The notes under the pieces: generated by a model
Database searches by the model: none
Told to the model about the DNA's origin: nothing
What the model saw: the letters and a program-made list of their open reading frames with translations, nothing else
NCBI RefSeq assembly: GCF_000420165.1
Contig: NZ_ATUK01000015.1
Coordinates: forward strand, 113,707-177,706
From: Thioalkalivibrio sp. AKL19
GTDB taxonomy: Bacteria; Pseudomonadota; Gammaproteobacteria; Ectothiorhodospirales; Ectothiorhodospiraceae
Direction: 5' to 3'
DNA length: 64,000 nt
Shown here: positions 37,428 to 47,610 of the stretch, in pieces
Layout: every line of letters begins with the position of its first letter
Numbering within the stretch: position 1 is the first letter of the stretch
Position numbers and translations under genes: made by a program

Positions 37428-38797
37428 TGATTCGAATGACCAGCCAGGAACTGGCCGAGGCGGTCCAGGGGCGCCTGCAGGGGGCGCCGGATGGGGCCTT
37501 CGAGGGCGTGTTCACGGATACCCGCGAGCCGCGCCCGGGGGCGTTGTTTATCGCGCTCAAGGGGCCCAACTTCGATGCCCACGAGCAGGTGGCCGCCGAT
37601 CTGCCGGCATCCGTGCTGCTGGTCGAACGCCCCCTGGATGTGCTGCAGCCGCAGGTCATCGTGCCGGATACCCGCGAGGCACTGGGCCGCCTGGGCCGGC
37701 ATTGGCGGCGCCAGTGCCGGGCGCGGGTGATTGCCTTGACCGGGTCGAACGGCAAGACCACCACCAAGGAGATGCTGCGATGCATCCTCGAGGGCGTGGG
37801 CTCGGTGCACGCCACGGCGGGCAACCTGAACAACGAGATCGGCACGCCGCTTACGTTGTTGGCGATGCCCCCCGATGCCGATTACGCAGTGATCGAGCTG
37901 GGCGCCAACCATGCCGGCGAGATTGGCCGCATGGTGCGCTGGGTCGAGCCACAGGTCGCGCTCATCACCAACGCCGGCCGCGCACATCTGGAGGGCTTCG
38001 GCAGCCTCGAGGGCGTGGCACATGCCAAGGCCGAGATCTACTCCGGCCTGCCGGCCCAGGGCGGCACCGCCGTCATCAACCTCGACGATCCCTTTGCCGA
38101 TTACTGGCTGTCGTTGAACGCGCATCACCACTGCCAGCGCTTCTCGCTCGAGGGCGGCGGCGAGGTCGAGGGGATGTGGCAGGCCCCGGACCGGCTGCGT
38201 CTGGCCATCCTCGGCGCCGGGCGCGATCTGCGCCTGGCCGGCCCCGGGCGGCACCTGGCGGCCAATGCCGTCGCGGCGGCCGCGGCGGCCAACGCCGTGG
38301 GCATCGGGATCGACCGAATCGTCGAGGGCCTGGCGCGCTGGAAGCCGGTGCGCGGGCGGCTCCAGGAGATGTGGCACGTCAGTGGCGCGCGGCTGTGGGA
38401 TGACAGTTACAACGCCAACCCCGACTCGCTGCGCGCGGGGCTGGAGGTGCTGGCGGCCATGCCCGGCCGGCGCATCCTGGTGCTGGGCGCCATGGGCGAG
38501 CTGGGCACCGAGACCGCGGCGCTGCACAGCGAAACCGGCCGCCTGGCCCGGGCGATGGGGATCGATTACTGCCTCACCCTGGGAGAGGCCGCGCGCGACA
38601 GCGCCGGCGCATTCGGGGACGGCGGCGAATGGTTCGCCGACCACGATGCGTTGCGCGGTCGCCTGGAGACCCTCCTGGCGGAGGGCACCACCGTGCTGGT
38701 GAAGGGCTCGCGCAGCCAGCATATGGAACGGATCATCGAGGGTCTGGATCTGGTCTCGTCGGCGTCGGAGGTGGCAAATGCTGTACGCGCTGACTGA
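37427..38797 (+). CDS. murF: UDP-MurNAc-pentapeptide synthetase
   Basis: This 456-residue Mur ligase adds D-Ala-D-Ala to the UDP-MurNAc tripeptide. Motifs are [18 protein letters not shown] in the N-terminal domain, the ATP loop [38 protein letters not shown] and [10 protein letters not shown]. It ends 20 bp inside the mraY gene, an unusually long overlap within this cluster. Confidence 0.97.
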   Translation: MIRMTSQELAEAVQGRLQGAPDGAFEGVFTDTREPRPGALFIALKGPNFDAHEQVAADLPASVLLVERPLDVLQPQVIVPDTREALGRLGRHWRRQCRARVIALTGSNGKTTTKEMLRCILEGVGSVHATAGNLNNEIGTPLTLLAMPPDADYAVIELGANHAGEIGRMVRWVEPQVALITNAGRAHLEGFGSLEGVAHAKAEIYSGLPAQGGTAVINLDDPFADYWLSLNAHHHCQRFSLEGGGEVEGMWQAPDRLRLAILGAGRDLRLAGPGRHLAANAVAAAAAANAVGIGIDRIVEGLARWKPVRGRLQEMWHVSGARLWDDSYNANPDSLRAGLEVLAAMPGRRILVLGAMGELGTETAALHSETGRLARAMGIDYCLTLGEAARDSAGAFGDGGEWFADHDALRGRLETLLAEGTTVLVKGSRSQHMERIIEGLDLVSSASEVANAVRAD

Positions 38798-39860
38798 GTA
38801 CCTGAGCCAGTTCTATTCCGCCTTCACGGTCTTCCAGTACCTGACCGTTCGCGCCATCCTCGGGGTGGTCACGGCACTGGCCATCGCGTTGCTGATCGGT
38901 CCGGCGATGATTCGTCGCCTGACTGTCGGCAAGGTCGGCCAGCAGATCCGCGACGACGGTCCCGAATCGCACCTGACCAAGGCCGGGACGCCGACCATGG
39001 GCGGCGCCCTGATTCTGGTCGCGGTGGCGATTGCCACCCTGCTTTGGAGCGACCTGACCAACCGCTTTGTCTGGATCGTGCTGCTGACCACGCTGGCCTT
39101 CGGTGCCGTGGGTGGCTGGGACGACTACCTGAAGCTGCGCTATGGCAACAGCAAGGGCCTCTCCGCGCGTGCCAAGATCCTGTGGCAGACCCTGTTCGCC
39201 GTGATCGCCGCCGGCGTGATCATGTACACCGCCCAGGGTCCGGTGGAGACCACCTTCTACCTGCCGGTGTTCAAGGACATCCAGTTCAGCCTGGGCTGGC
39301 TGTTCATCCCGCTGGTGTGGCTGGTGGTCGTGGGTTCCTCCAATGCCGTCAACCTGACCGACGGGCTGGACGGCCTGGCGATCATGCCGGCGGTGCTGGT
39401 GGCGGGCGCCCTCGGGGTGTTCGCCTACGCGGCCGGGCATGCGGTGTTCGCGGACTACCTCGGCATCCCCGCGGTGCCCGGCGTGGGCGAGGTGGTGATT
39501 TTCACCGCCGCCCTGGTGGGGGCCGGCCTCGGATTCCTGTGGTTCAACACCTATCCGGCCCAGGTGTTCATGGGCGATGTCGGGGCCCTGGCACTGGGCG
39601 CGGCCCTGGGCATGCTGGCGATCCTGACCCGGCAGGAGATCGTGCTGCTGATCATGGGCGGCATCTTCGTACTGGAGACGCTTTCGGTGATGCTGCAGGT
39701 CGCTTCCTTCAAGCTGACCGGCCGGCGCATCTTCCGCATGGCGCCGCTGCATCACCACTTCGAACTCAAGGGCTGGCCGGAGCCGCGCGTGATCGTGCGT
39801 TTCTGGATCCTGACCGTGGTGTTCGTCCTCGTCGGTCTCGCGACCTTGAAGGTGCGCTGA
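38778..39860 (+). CDS. mraY: Phospho-MurNAc-pentapeptide transferase
   Basis: This 360-residue inner-membrane enzyme with about ten membrane helices makes lipid I on undecaprenyl phosphate. Conserved motifs are [12 protein letters not shown], the Asp-rich [50 protein letters not shown] and [13 protein letters not shown]. Start ATG 38778 overlaps murF by 20 bp. murD starts 4 bp after its stop. Confidence 0.97.
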   Translation: MLYALTEYLSQFYSAFTVFQYLTVRAILGVVTALAIALLIGPAMIRRLTVGKVGQQIRDDGPESHLTKAGTPTMGGALILVAVAIATLLWSDLTNRFVWIVLLTTLAFGAVGGWDDYLKLRYGNSKGLSARAKILWQTLFAVIAAGVIMYTAQGPVETTFYLPVFKDIQFSLGWLFIPLVWLVVVGSSNAVNLTDGLDGLAIMPAVLVAGALGVFAYAAGHAVFADYLGIPAVPGVGEVVIFTAALVGAGLGFLWFNTYPAQVFMGDVGALALGAALGMLAILTRQEIVLLIMGGIFVLETLSVMLQVASFKLTGRRIFRMAPLHHHFELKGWPEPRVIVRFWILTVVFVLVGLATLKVR

Positions 39861-39864
39861 TCTC

Positions 39865-41208
39865 ATGAAACACGCCGGCGGCGACAACCTGATCGTGGGA
39901 CTGGGGGCAACCGGACTCTCGGTGGCCCGTTTCCTGCGTGCGCAGGGACAGTCGTTCGCGCTCACCGATACCCGCGCGGCACCCGTCGCGCTGGAGGCCG
40001 CGGAGGCGTGGCTGAAGGATGCCTGGGTCGGCCCGCTGGATGGTCTGGACGCCACGCGCTATGCCCGCATCATCGTCTCGCCCGGTGTCACACTTGAGCA
40101 CCCGGTACTGCAGCGGGCGCGCGCCGCGGGTGTCCGCCTGACCGGTGACATCGACCTGTTCGCCGAACGGGCGACCGCCCCGGTGGTCGCGATCACCGGC
40201 TCCAACGGCAAGAGCACAGTGACGGCCCTGGTGGGCGAGTTGCTCGAGGCGGCTGGCTACCACGTCGCGGTGGGTGGCAACTTTGGTACCCCGGCGCTGG
40301 ATCTTCTGGAGCAGGCGCCGCAGGTGTACGTGCTGGAACTGTCCAGCTTCCAGCTCGAACGCAGCGAGGCACTGGCGCCCGCGGCGGCCGCGCTCCTGAA
40401 CATCTCCCCCGATCACCTGGATCGCTATGCCGATCTGGACGCCTACGTGCGCGCCAAGGCGCGCATCCTGGACCGTGCCGAACGCGGGGTGCTGAACCGC
40501 GAGGACGCATGGTTGCGCGAGATCGCCTTGCCGCGAGGGTTGCAGGTGATCTCCTTCGGGCTCGATACCCCGCCGGGCGCGGCCGATTTCGGTGTGCGTC
40601 CCTCCCGCGAGGACGGGCCGCACCTGGTGCGTGGCGACGAGGTCCTGCTCGCGGCCCAGCGCCTGCGCCTGCGGGGCCAGCACAACTGGGCCAACGCCCT
40701 GGCCGCCCTGGCCCTGGCCTGGCCCTGGCTGGAACCCGGCGAGCCGCGCGCCCGTGCGTTGGCGGCCCTGGCCGAGTTCGCCGGCCTCCCGCATCGGTCA
40801 CAGTGGATCGCCGAGGTAGGCGGCGTCGACTACATCAACGACTCCAAGGGCACCAACGTGGGCGCGACCCTGGCGGCCCTGCGTGGCACACCGGGGCCGT
40901 TGGTGCTCATTGCCGGGGGTCAGGGCAAGGGACAGGACTTCGCCCCGCTGGCCGACTACGTCCCGGGAAAGGTCCGCGGGGTGGTGTTGCTGGGCGAGGA
41001 CGCACCTGTGATTGCCCGTGCCCTGGCCTCGGTGGTCCCGGTGCAGCGGGTGGACGATATGGCCGCCGCGGTTGCCCAGGCCGCGGCCTGGGCGGAGCCG
41101 GGCGATACCGTCCTGTTGTCGCCGGGCTGTGCCAGCCTGGACATGTACGAGAACTATCAGGCGCGCGGCGATGATTTCGCGCGGGCGGTACGGGGGCTGG
41201 CGGCATGA
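39865..41208 (+). CDS. murD: UDP-MurNAc-L-alanine:D-glutamate ligase
   Basis: This 447-residue Mur ligase has the N-terminal UDP-binding IVGLGATGLSVARFL, the ATP loop AITGSNGKSTVTALV, ELSSFQLERSEAL, SPDHLDRYADLDAY and the late YINDSKGTNVGATLAAL. It catalyses the second amino-acid addition to the precursor. A Pro/Ala-rich composition is shared with its neighbours. Its stop overlaps the ftsW ATG by 4 bp. Confidence 0.97.
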   Translation: MKHAGGDNLIVGLGATGLSVARFLRAQGQSFALTDTRAAPVALEAAEAWLKDAWVGPLDGLDATRYARIIVSPGVTLEHPVLQRARAAGVRLTGDIDLFAERATAPVVAITGSNGKSTVTALVGELLEAAGYHVAVGGNFGTPALDLLEQAPQVYVLELSSFQLERSEALAPAAAALLNISPDHLDRYADLDAYVRAKARILDRAERGVLNREDAWLREIALPRGLQVISFGLDTPPGAADFGVRPSREDGPHLVRGDEVLLAAQRLRLRGQHNWANALAALALAWPWLEPGEPRARALAALAEFAGLPHRSQWIAEVGGVDYINDSKGTNVGATLAALRGTPGPLVLIAGGQGKGQDFAPLADYVPGKVRGVVLLGEDAPVIARALASVVPVQRVDDMAAAVAQAAAWAEPGDTVLLSPGCASLDMYENYQARGDDFARAVRGLAA

Positions 41209-42410
41209 GTGTGTCCAGCACCCGCCTCGGACTCCCGGATCGCGGCCTCGTCGCCGGCCTGCGCGACCACGTGGACCTGCCCCTTCTGGCCGTCGCGGCG
41301 ATTCTGCTGGGCATCGGCCTGGTGATGGTCGCGTCCGCTTCCATGGGGCTGGGCGAACGCTATTTCGGCAATACCTGGCACTTCTTCCAGCGCCAGGTGA
41401 TCTTTGCCGCCATTGGTCTGGCGGTCGCGACCTTCCTCTGGTCGGTGCCGCTGGCGCGCTGGGAGCGCGCGGGACCCTGGCTGCTGATCCTGGTGATGGT
41501 GCTGCTGATTGCGGTGTTGATCCCGGGCGTCGGGCGGACGGTCAACGGCGCGACGCGCTGGATCCCGCTGGGGATGTTCAACCTTCAGGTTGCCGAGCTG
41601 GTGAAGCTGCTGGTGGTGATGTACCTCGCCGGGTACATCGTGCGCCACTACTCGACCCTGCGGTTGCACTTCCTCGGGTTCATCCGGCCGTTGATCGTAC
41701 TCGGGGTCGGGACCATCCTGATGCTCCTGCAGCCCGATTTCGGTGGCGCCGCGATCATGCTCGCCATCGGCATGGGCATGCTGTTCCTTGCCGGTGCGAA
41801 GCTCTGGCAGTTCGCGGCTCTGGCGGCGACCATCGGGGTCGGCATGGCGGTGGTCGCGGTCGCCGCGCCCTACCGCGTGGCGCGCCTCACCGCCTTCCTC
41901 GACCCGTGGCAGGACCCGTTCGCTACGGGCTTCCAGCTGACCCAGTCGCTGATCGCGATCGGGTCCGGTGGCTGGTTCGGCGCCGGCCTCGGCAACAGCG
42001 TCCAGAAGCTGTTTTACCTGCCCGAGGCGCACAACGATTTCCTGTTCGCCGTCTTCGCCGAGGAATTCGGCTTCGTCGGTGTCGTGGCCCTGATCGCGCT
42101 ATTCGGCTTGCTCGTCTGGCGCTGCATCCGGATCGGCTTGTTCGCCGAGCGCGCCGGGCATGCCTTTGGCTCGCATCTGGCCTTCGGCGTCGCGATCTGG
42201 ATGGGTCTACAGGCGTTCCTGAACCTCGCGGTGAACATGGGACTGCTGCCGACGAAGGGGCTCACCCTGCCGTTTCTCAGCTACGGGGGCAGCTCGCTGA
42301 TCGTTTCCCTGGCGGCCATCGGCCTGGTGATGCGCGTGTACCGCGAGGCCCAGGTCCCGGCACCCCGGGCGGCACCGCCGGCCCGGCGCCGGCGGGGAGG
42401 TGCGGCATGA
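41205..42410 (+). CDS. ftsW: Septal peptidoglycan polymerase FtsW
   Basis: This 401-residue SEDS-family glycosyltransferase with about ten membrane helices polymerises lipid II at the septum with FtsI. Markers are VASASMGLGERYFGN, the NGATRWIPLGMFNLQ loop, LLQPDFGGAAIML (with the conserved catalytic-region Asp), AHNDFLFAVFAEEFGFVG and the closing LPFLSYGGSSLI. Its C-terminal tail is Arg/Pro-rich. The stop shares ATGA with the murG start. Confidence 0.97.
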   Translation: MSVSSTRLGLPDRGLVAGLRDHVDLPLLAVAAILLGIGLVMVASASMGLGERYFGNTWHFFQRQVIFAAIGLAVATFLWSVPLARWERAGPWLLILVMVLLIAVLIPGVGRTVNGATRWIPLGMFNLQVAELVKLLVVMYLAGYIVRHYSTLRLHFLGFIRPLIVLGVGTILMLLQPDFGGAAIMLAIGMGMLFLAGAKLWQFAALAATIGVGMAVVAVAAPYRVARLTAFLDPWQDPFATGFQLTQSLIAIGSGGWFGAGLGNSVQKLFYLPEAHNDFLFAVFAEEFGFVGVVALIALFGLLVWRCIRIGLFAERAGHAFGSHLAFGVAIWMGLQAFLNLAVNMGLLPTKGLTLPFLSYGGSSLIVSLAAIGLVMRVYREAQVPAPRAAPPARRRRGGAA

Positions 42411-43501
42411 CCACCCCGCGCATCCTGATCATGGCCGGCGGCACCGGCGGTCACGTGTTCCCGGGGTTGGCGGTGGCCGAGGCGCTGCGCGCCCGCGGCG
42501 CCGAGGTACGCTGGCTGGGCACGGCGCGCGGCGTGGAGGCACGCCTGGTGCCGGAATCCGGCATCGAACTGCACACGCTCCCGATTGCCGGGGTGCGCGG
42601 CAAGGGTCTGGTCGGCCTTGCGCTCGCGCCGTGGCGGCTGGGCATCTCGCTGTGGGCGGCGCTGGCCCTGATGACCCGCTTGCGCCCGGACGCTGTGATC
42701 GGTTTCGGTGGCTTCGCGGCGGGACCCGGCGGCTTGATCGCGGCGGCGCTGGGGCGTCCCCTGGCGATCCACGAGCAGAACGCGGTCGCCGGCCTGACCA
42801 ATCGCTGGCTGGCGAAGGTGGCCGACCGGGTGTATTCCGGCTTCGAACACAGCTTCCCCGAGCGCGTGGCGGTCACGGTGGTTGGCAATCCGGTGCGTGA
42901 CCGGATCACCGGTCTGCCCGCACCGGAGTTGCGCTTCGACGAGCGCGCCGGCCCCCTGAACATCCTGGTCCTGGGCGGCAGTCTGGGTGCGCGCTCGCTC
43001 AACCGCGTGCTTCCCGCCGGGCTGGCCATGGTGGCGCAGAAGCAGCCATTGAACATCCGCCATCAAGCGGGCGAGCGTACGCTCGACGAGGCGCGTGACG
43101 CCTACGCCGACGCCGGCCTCGAGGCCGAGATCAGTGCCTTCATCGAGGACATGGCCGCCGCCTATGCCTGGGCCGATCTGGTGATCTGCCGAGCCGGGGC
43201 CCTGACCGTGGCCGAGATCGCCGCCGCCGGTGTGCCGGCGATCTTCGTCCCCTATCCGCATGCGGTGGACGACCACCAGACTGCGAACGCCGAGGCCCTG
43301 GTCCGCTCCGGTGCCGCCTGGCGGATCGCGGATGCCGAGCTGAGTGCCGAGCGCATCCATGAGCTGGTGGGTCCGCTGGATCGCGAGGCCCTGCGCGCCC
43401 GAGCCGTGCTGGCACGTGAGGAGGCCTGCCCCGACACCGTGCAGCGGCTGGCGGATGCTTGCATGGAGATGGCGGGTGTCCGCCCGGAGGGATCGTCATG
43501 A
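42407..43501 (+). CDS. murG: Lipid II synthase MurG
   Basis: This 364-residue GT28 glycosyltransferase adds GlcNAc to lipid I at the membrane surface. It shows the glycine-rich [17 protein letters not shown] loop, [28 protein letters not shown] (second G-loop) and the UDP-GlcNAc site [27 protein letters not shown] chose ATG 42407, with GGGGAGG at 42394-42400 just upstream; the longer frame reaching back to 41012 is antisense-free overlap with ftsW and not coding. Confidence 0.97.
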   Translation: MTTPRILIMAGGTGGHVFPGLAVAEALRARGAEVRWLGTARGVEARLVPESGIELHTLPIAGVRGKGLVGLALAPWRLGISLWAALALMTRLRPDAVIGFGGFAAGPGGLIAAALGRPLAIHEQNAVAGLTNRWLAKVADRVYSGFEHSFPERVAVTVVGNPVRDRITGLPAPELRFDERAGPLNILVLGGSLGARSLNRVLPAGLAMVAQKQPLNIRHQAGERTLDEARDAYADAGLEAEISAFIEDMAAAYAWADLVICRAGALTVAEIAAAGVPAIFVPYPHAVDDHQTANAEALVRSGAAWRIADAELSAERIHELVGPLDREALRARAVLAREEACPDTVQRLADACMEMAGVRPEGSS

Positions 43502-44928
43502 GCGCCAAACGCCTGCCACGCCACGCCATGCGCCGCATTCGCCGTATCCACTGCGTCGGCATCGGCGGGTCCGGCATGAGCGGGATCGCCGAGGTCCTGC
43601 ATCAGCTGGGCTACCTGGTCTCTGGTTCCGATCTCGGACAGTCGGCGATGGTCGAGCGCCTGAAGGGCATGGGCATCCCGGTGGTGGAGGCCCACACCGA
43701 GGCGAACGTGGCCGAGGCGGATGTCCTGGTGGTTTCCAGTGCGATCAACCCGTCCAATCCCGAGGTGCAGGAGGCCCGGCGCCGCGGCATCCCGATCGTG
43801 CGCCGCGCGGAAATGCTGGCCGAGCTGATGCGCTTTCGTTATGGCATCGCCGTGGCGGGGACCCACGGCAAGACGACCACCACCAGCCTGGTCGCCAGCG
43901 TGCTGGCGGAAGCGGGCATGGACCCGACCTTCGTGATCGGCGGGCGCCTGAACAGCACGGCCAGCCACTCGAACCTGGGCGCCGGGGATTACCTCGTGGC
44001 CGAGGCCGACGAGAGTGATGCGTCGTTCCTGCACCTGCAGCCGATGATCAGCATCGTCACCAACATCGACGCCGATCACCTGGGCACCTATGGCAACGAC
44101 TTCGGCAAGCTGCGCGCGACCTTCCTGGAGTTCCTGCATCACCTGCCGTTCTACGGCATCGCCGTGCTGTGCGCGGACGACCCGCAGATACGCGACCTTT
44201 ACCCCGAACTGGAACGTCCGCGCCTGACCTACGGCATCGAGCAGGCGGCCGACGTGCGCGCACTGAACGTGCGCCAGGAAGGCGTACGCATGTACTTCGA
44301 CCTGGCGCTTCCCGGCCAGAAGCCGTTTGCGGTAACCCTGAACCTGCCCGGGCGCCACAACGTGCTGAATGCGCTGGCGGCGGCTGCAGTGGCCCACGAG
44401 CTGGAGGTGGCCCCGGCCGCGATCCAGGCTGCCCTGGAACGCTTCCAGGGGATCGGCCGACGTTTCCAGGTGCAGGCCTGGCAGGCGCCCAGCGGGCCGG
44501 TGACCTTGGTCGATGATTACGGCCACCACCCGCGCGAGATTGCCGCGACCCAGGCCGCCGCCCGCGACGCCTGGCCGGAGCGGCGGCGGATTACGATCTT
44601 CCAGCCACACCGCTATACCCGCACGCGCGACCTGTTCGAGGACTTTGTCGAGGCGTTGTCGGAGACCGACGTCCTGATCCTGCTGGACGTCTACGCCGCC
44701 GGCGAGGAGCCGATCCCCAGCGCCGACGGGCGCAGCCTGGCCCGTGCCATCCGCCTGCGGGGTCAGGTGGAACCGGTATTCGTCGAGCATGCCGGGGATG
44801 TGGTCGACGTCCTGCGGGGCATGCTGCGGCCCGACGACGTGGTGATTGCCCAGGGCGCGGGCGACATCGGCCGGCTGGCCGGGCTGCTCCCGCAGCAGCT
44901 GGCCGGCACCGCCGAGGGGGACACATGA
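43498..44928 (+). CDS. murC: UDP-MurNAc:L-alanine ligase
   Basis: This 476-residue Mur ligase performs the first peptide addition to UDP-MurNAc. It has [18 protein letters not shown], the ATP loop [38 protein letters not shown] and [14 protein letters not shown] 43498 sits on the murG stop (ATGA) with GGAGGG nearby; starts at 43459 would lengthen it into murG and are less likely. It overlaps murB by 4 bp. Confidence 0.97.
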   Translation: MSAKRLPRHAMRRIRRIHCVGIGGSGMSGIAEVLHQLGYLVSGSDLGQSAMVERLKGMGIPVVEAHTEANVAEADVLVVSSAINPSNPEVQEARRRGIPIVRRAEMLAELMRFRYGIAVAGTHGKTTTTSLVASVLAEAGMDPTFVIGGRLNSTASHSNLGAGDYLVAEADESDASFLHLQPMISIVTNIDADHLGTYGNDFGKLRATFLEFLHHLPFYGIAVLCADDPQIRDLYPELERPRLTYGIEQAADVRALNVRQEGVRMYFDLALPGQKPFAVTLNLPGRHNVLNALAAAAVAHELEVAPAAIQAALERFQGIGRRFQVQAWQAPSGPVTLVDDYGHHPREIAATQAAARDAWPERRRITIFQPHRYTRTRDLFEDFVEALSETDVLILLDVYAAGEEPIPSADGRSLARAIRLRGQVEPVFVEHAGDVVDVLRGMLRPDDVVIAQGAGDIGRLAGLLPQQLAGTAEGDT

Positions 44929-45887
44929 TGGCGGCGCGCGCAGTGGATTCGATGGCGACCCCCTTCGCCGGGCAGCCGCGCGGGCGGCTGGAGGCGCGGG
45001 TCCCGCTGGCCGGGCTGACGTCCTGGCGCGTGGGTGGCCCGGCCAACTGGCTGTTTCAGCCGGCCGATCTCGACGACCTGCTGGAGGCGCTGCGTGACCA
45101 CGCGACCCACGCCCCGCAGATGCCGGTGACTTTCCTCGGCCTGGGCAGCAACGTCCTGATCCGCGATGGCGGCCTGGAAGGCCTGGTCGTGCATCTCTCC
45201 GGGGTGCTGAACGAGCGCCGGCGCCTGGATGGCGAACGCCTGCTGCTGGGCGCGGGACTGGCCTGCGCGCAGGCGGCGCGGTTCGGTGCCCGCGAGGGGC
45301 TGGTCGGAGCCGAGTTCCTGGCCGGAATCCCCGGAACGGTGGGCGGCGCGCTCGCCATGAACGCGGGGGCATGGGGCGGCGAGATCTGGCCGCTGGTCGA
45401 GTCCGTCGCCACGGTCGATTCGCAGGGCGAGCTGCACACCCGTACGCCCGCGGATTACACGATCGGCTATCGCAGCGTTCGCGGGCCCGCGAACGAATGG
45501 TTCACCGGCTGCGTGTTGCGGCTGGCCACCGGCGACCCGGAGGCCGGTACCCGGCGCATCCGCGAGTTGCTGCGCGAACGTTCGGCCAAGCAGCCGTTGG
45601 GCCTGCCGTCCTGCGGCTCGGTGTTCCGCAATCCGGAGGGCGATCACGCCGCGCGTCTGGTCGAGGCGGCCGGCCTGAAGGGGCTGCGCCATGGCGCAGC
45701 CGAGATTTCGCCCAAGCACGCGAATTTCATTACCCACGACGGAACCGCGCGCGCCGCCGATATCGAGTGGCTGCTGCGCCATGCCCAGGCCGAGGTGCAG
45801 CGCCGGTTCGGTGTGCACCTGGAGCCTGAAGTCCGGGTTCTGGGGCGGCCCGCGGGGACGAACGAGGCAAGCGAGGGAACGGCATGA
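44925..45887 (+). CDS. murB: UDP-N-acetylenolpyruvoylglucosamine reductase
   Basis: This 320-residue FAD enzyme reduces UDP-GlcNAc-enolpyruvate to UDP-MurNAc. Motifs are [52 protein letters not shown] (FAD site), YRSVRGP and [12 protein letters not shown], with the catalytic Ser in GSVFRNP. This shorter form with GSVFRNP is the type usually found inside dcw clusters. Start ATG 44925 overlaps murC; the alternative ATG 10 codons on is possible. It overlaps ddl by 4 bp. Confidence 0.96.
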   Translation: MMAARAVDSMATPFAGQPRGRLEARVPLAGLTSWRVGGPANWLFQPADLDDLLEALRDHATHAPQMPVTFLGLGSNVLIRDGGLEGLVVHLSGVLNERRRLDGERLLLGAGLACAQAARFGAREGLVGAEFLAGIPGTVGGALAMNAGAWGGEIWPLVESVATVDSQGELHTRTPADYTIGYRSVRGPANEWFTGCVLRLATGDPEAGTRRIRELLRERSAKQPLGLPSCGSVFRNPEGDHAARLVEAAGLKGLRHGAAEISPKHANFITHDGTARAADIEWLLRHAQAEVQRRFGVHLEPEVRVLGRPAGTNEASEGTA

Positions 45888-46822
45888 GCAAGCGAAGCGC
45901 ACAAGACTATGGCCGGGTCGCCGTCCTGATGGGCGGCTGGTCTGGGGAGCGCGAGGTCTCGCTGAACAGCGGCCGGGCCGTGCTGGCGGCCCTGCAGCGC
46001 CAGGGCGTGGATGCCCATCCGCTGGACCTGACCCGTGAAACGGCTCGCTGCCTCGCCCTGGAGGGCTTTGACCGGGTGTTCATCGTGCTCCACGGCGAAT
46101 GCGGCGAGGACGGCACCCTGCAGGGCTGCCTGGATATGGCGGGCATGCCCTATACCGGCACCGGGGTGCTGGGCTCGGCCCTGGGCATGGACAAGCTGGC
46201 CTGCAAGCGGCTGTGGGCGGGCAGCAACCTGCCCAGTGCCCCGTACCGGTTGCTGACGCCGGGCTTCGACCCAGAGGCGGTGGCCGAGGCCCTGGGTCTG
46301 CCGCTGATCGTGAAGCCGGCGCGCGGCGGCTCCAGCCTGGGGATCACACGGGTGGATCGGGTGGCCGATCTGCCGGCCGCCTTCGAGGCCGCGCGGCTGC
46401 AGCCGGGGCAGGTGTTCGCGGAGCAGTGGATCAGCGGGCGCGAGTACACCGTCGCGATCCTCGGCAACGAGCCGCTGCCGGTGGTCGAGATCCGCACCCC
46501 CGGCGGTTTCTACGACTACCACGCGAAGTACGAGGCCGACGATACCGGCTACGTTTGCCCGCCGCCGCTGGATTCCAGCGCGCTGCTGGAGTTGCAGTCC
46601 CTGGCGATCGCCGCCTTCGCGACGCTGGAGGGCTGCGGCTGGGGTCGGGTAGACATCCTGCAGGACGAACATGGCGAGAACTTCCTGATCGAGGTGAACA
46701 CGATCCCGGGCATGACCGACCACTCGCTGGTGCCCAAGGCGGCCGCGCAGGCCGGGTTCGACTTTGACGAGCTGTGCCTGCGCATCCTCGATTCCAGTTT
46801 CGAATGTGGAGGACTGCGTTGA
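45884..46822 (+). CDS. ddl: D-alanine:D-alanine ligase
   Basis: This 312-residue ATP-grasp ligase makes the D-Ala-D-Ala dipeptide used by MurF. Motifs are VLMGGWSGEREVSLNSG, LHGECGEDGTLQG, IVKPARGGSSLGITRV, EQWISGREYTVAIL and the end VNTIPGMTDHSLVPKAA. It corresponds to DdlB, the dcw-cluster paralogue. The stop TGA overlaps the TTG start proposed for ftsQ. Confidence 0.96.
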   Translation: MSKRSAQDYGRVAVLMGGWSGEREVSLNSGRAVLAALQRQGVDAHPLDLTRETARCLALEGFDRVFIVLHGECGEDGTLQGCLDMAGMPYTGTGVLGSALGMDKLACKRLWAGSNLPSAPYRLLTPGFDPEAVAEALGLPLIVKPARGGSSLGITRVDRVADLPAAFEAARLQPGQVFAEQWISGREYTVAILGNEPLPVVEIRTPGGFYDYHAKYEADDTGYVCPPPLDSSALLELQSLAIAAFATLEGCGWGRVDILQDEHGENFLIEVNTIPGMTDHSLVPKAAAQAGFDFDELCLRILDSSFECGGLR

Positions 46823-47610
46823 ACGCACGGCGCACAACGCGACCCGCGCGCCGGCCCCAGTCGCAGGGGCCGTCGCCCTTGCGCCGCCTGGCCGGCCCGG
46901 GGCTGCGCCTGATGGCGGGCATGGGCCTGGCCGCGTTGCTGGTGCTGGGCACGCTGGCCTGGCTGCAGTTCGACCCGGATGCGTGGCTGCCGATCGAACA
47001 CATCGATGTGACCGGCAATCCGCAGCAAGCGGATGTCGCGGCAGTGCGCGAGGTTGCACGTGCCCATGCGCCGGGCTTTGTCGGGGTCGAGCTGGAGCGC
47101 CTGCGGACGGCACTGGAGGCGCAACCCTGGGTCGACGCCGTCCGCCTGCGGCGTCAGTGGCCGGACACGCTGGTAGTAGAGATTCGCGAGCCGGTCCCGG
47201 TCGCGCAGTGGGGCGAGGATCACCTGGTCGATCGCCATGGGCGCCTGTTCGGGCCGGTGGCACTGGATGACTGGGAGGGCCTGCCCGCCCTCACCGGGAC
47301 CGACGGGCGTCAGGTGGTGCTCATGCATCGTTACCTGGAAGTCTCAGCACGGCTGGCCGATGCCGGGCTGGAGGTGGCCGGGCTGGAGGAGGGCGAGCGC
47401 CACGACTGGACCATCCATCTCGCGGACGGCGTGCGCGTCCTGATGGGGCGTGACGCCAGCCTGGCCCGGCTGGGCCAGCTGGTCCGAGCGGTGCCCGCGA
47501 TTCGCGACTATCGCGACGCCCCGGTGGAACGGATCGACCTGCGTTATCCGCACGGGCTCGCGGTGGCCTGGGCGGATGCGGCGGATGACGGTGCGGGGAA
47601 CGCCCGATGA
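46819..47610 (+). CDS. ftsQ: Cell division protein FtsQ
   Basis: This 263-residue bitopic protein has a basic cytoplasmic tail, a membrane helix (GLAALLVLGTLAWLQF) and a POTRA domain starting PIEHIDVTGN. It continues through WVDAVRLRRQWPDTLVVEI and the beta domain to YRDAPVERIDLRYPHGLAV. It scaffolds FtsL/FtsB at the septum. The preferred start is TTG 46819, because GGAGG (46808-46812) lies exactly six bases upstream; ATG 46804 lacks such a site. The stop overlaps ftsA. Confidence 0.92.
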   Translation: MNARRTTRPARRPQSQGPSPLRRLAGPGLRLMAGMGLAALLVLGTLAWLQFDPDAWLPIEHIDVTGNPQQADVAAVREVARAHAPGFVGVELERLRTALEAQPWVDAVRLRRQWPDTLVVEIREPVPVAQWGEDHLVDRHGRLFGPVALDDWEGLPALTGTDGRQVVLMHRYLEVSARLADAGLEVAGLEEGERHDWTIHLADGVRVLMGRDASLARLGQLVRAVPAIRDYRDAPVERIDLRYPHGLAVAWADAADDGAGNAR

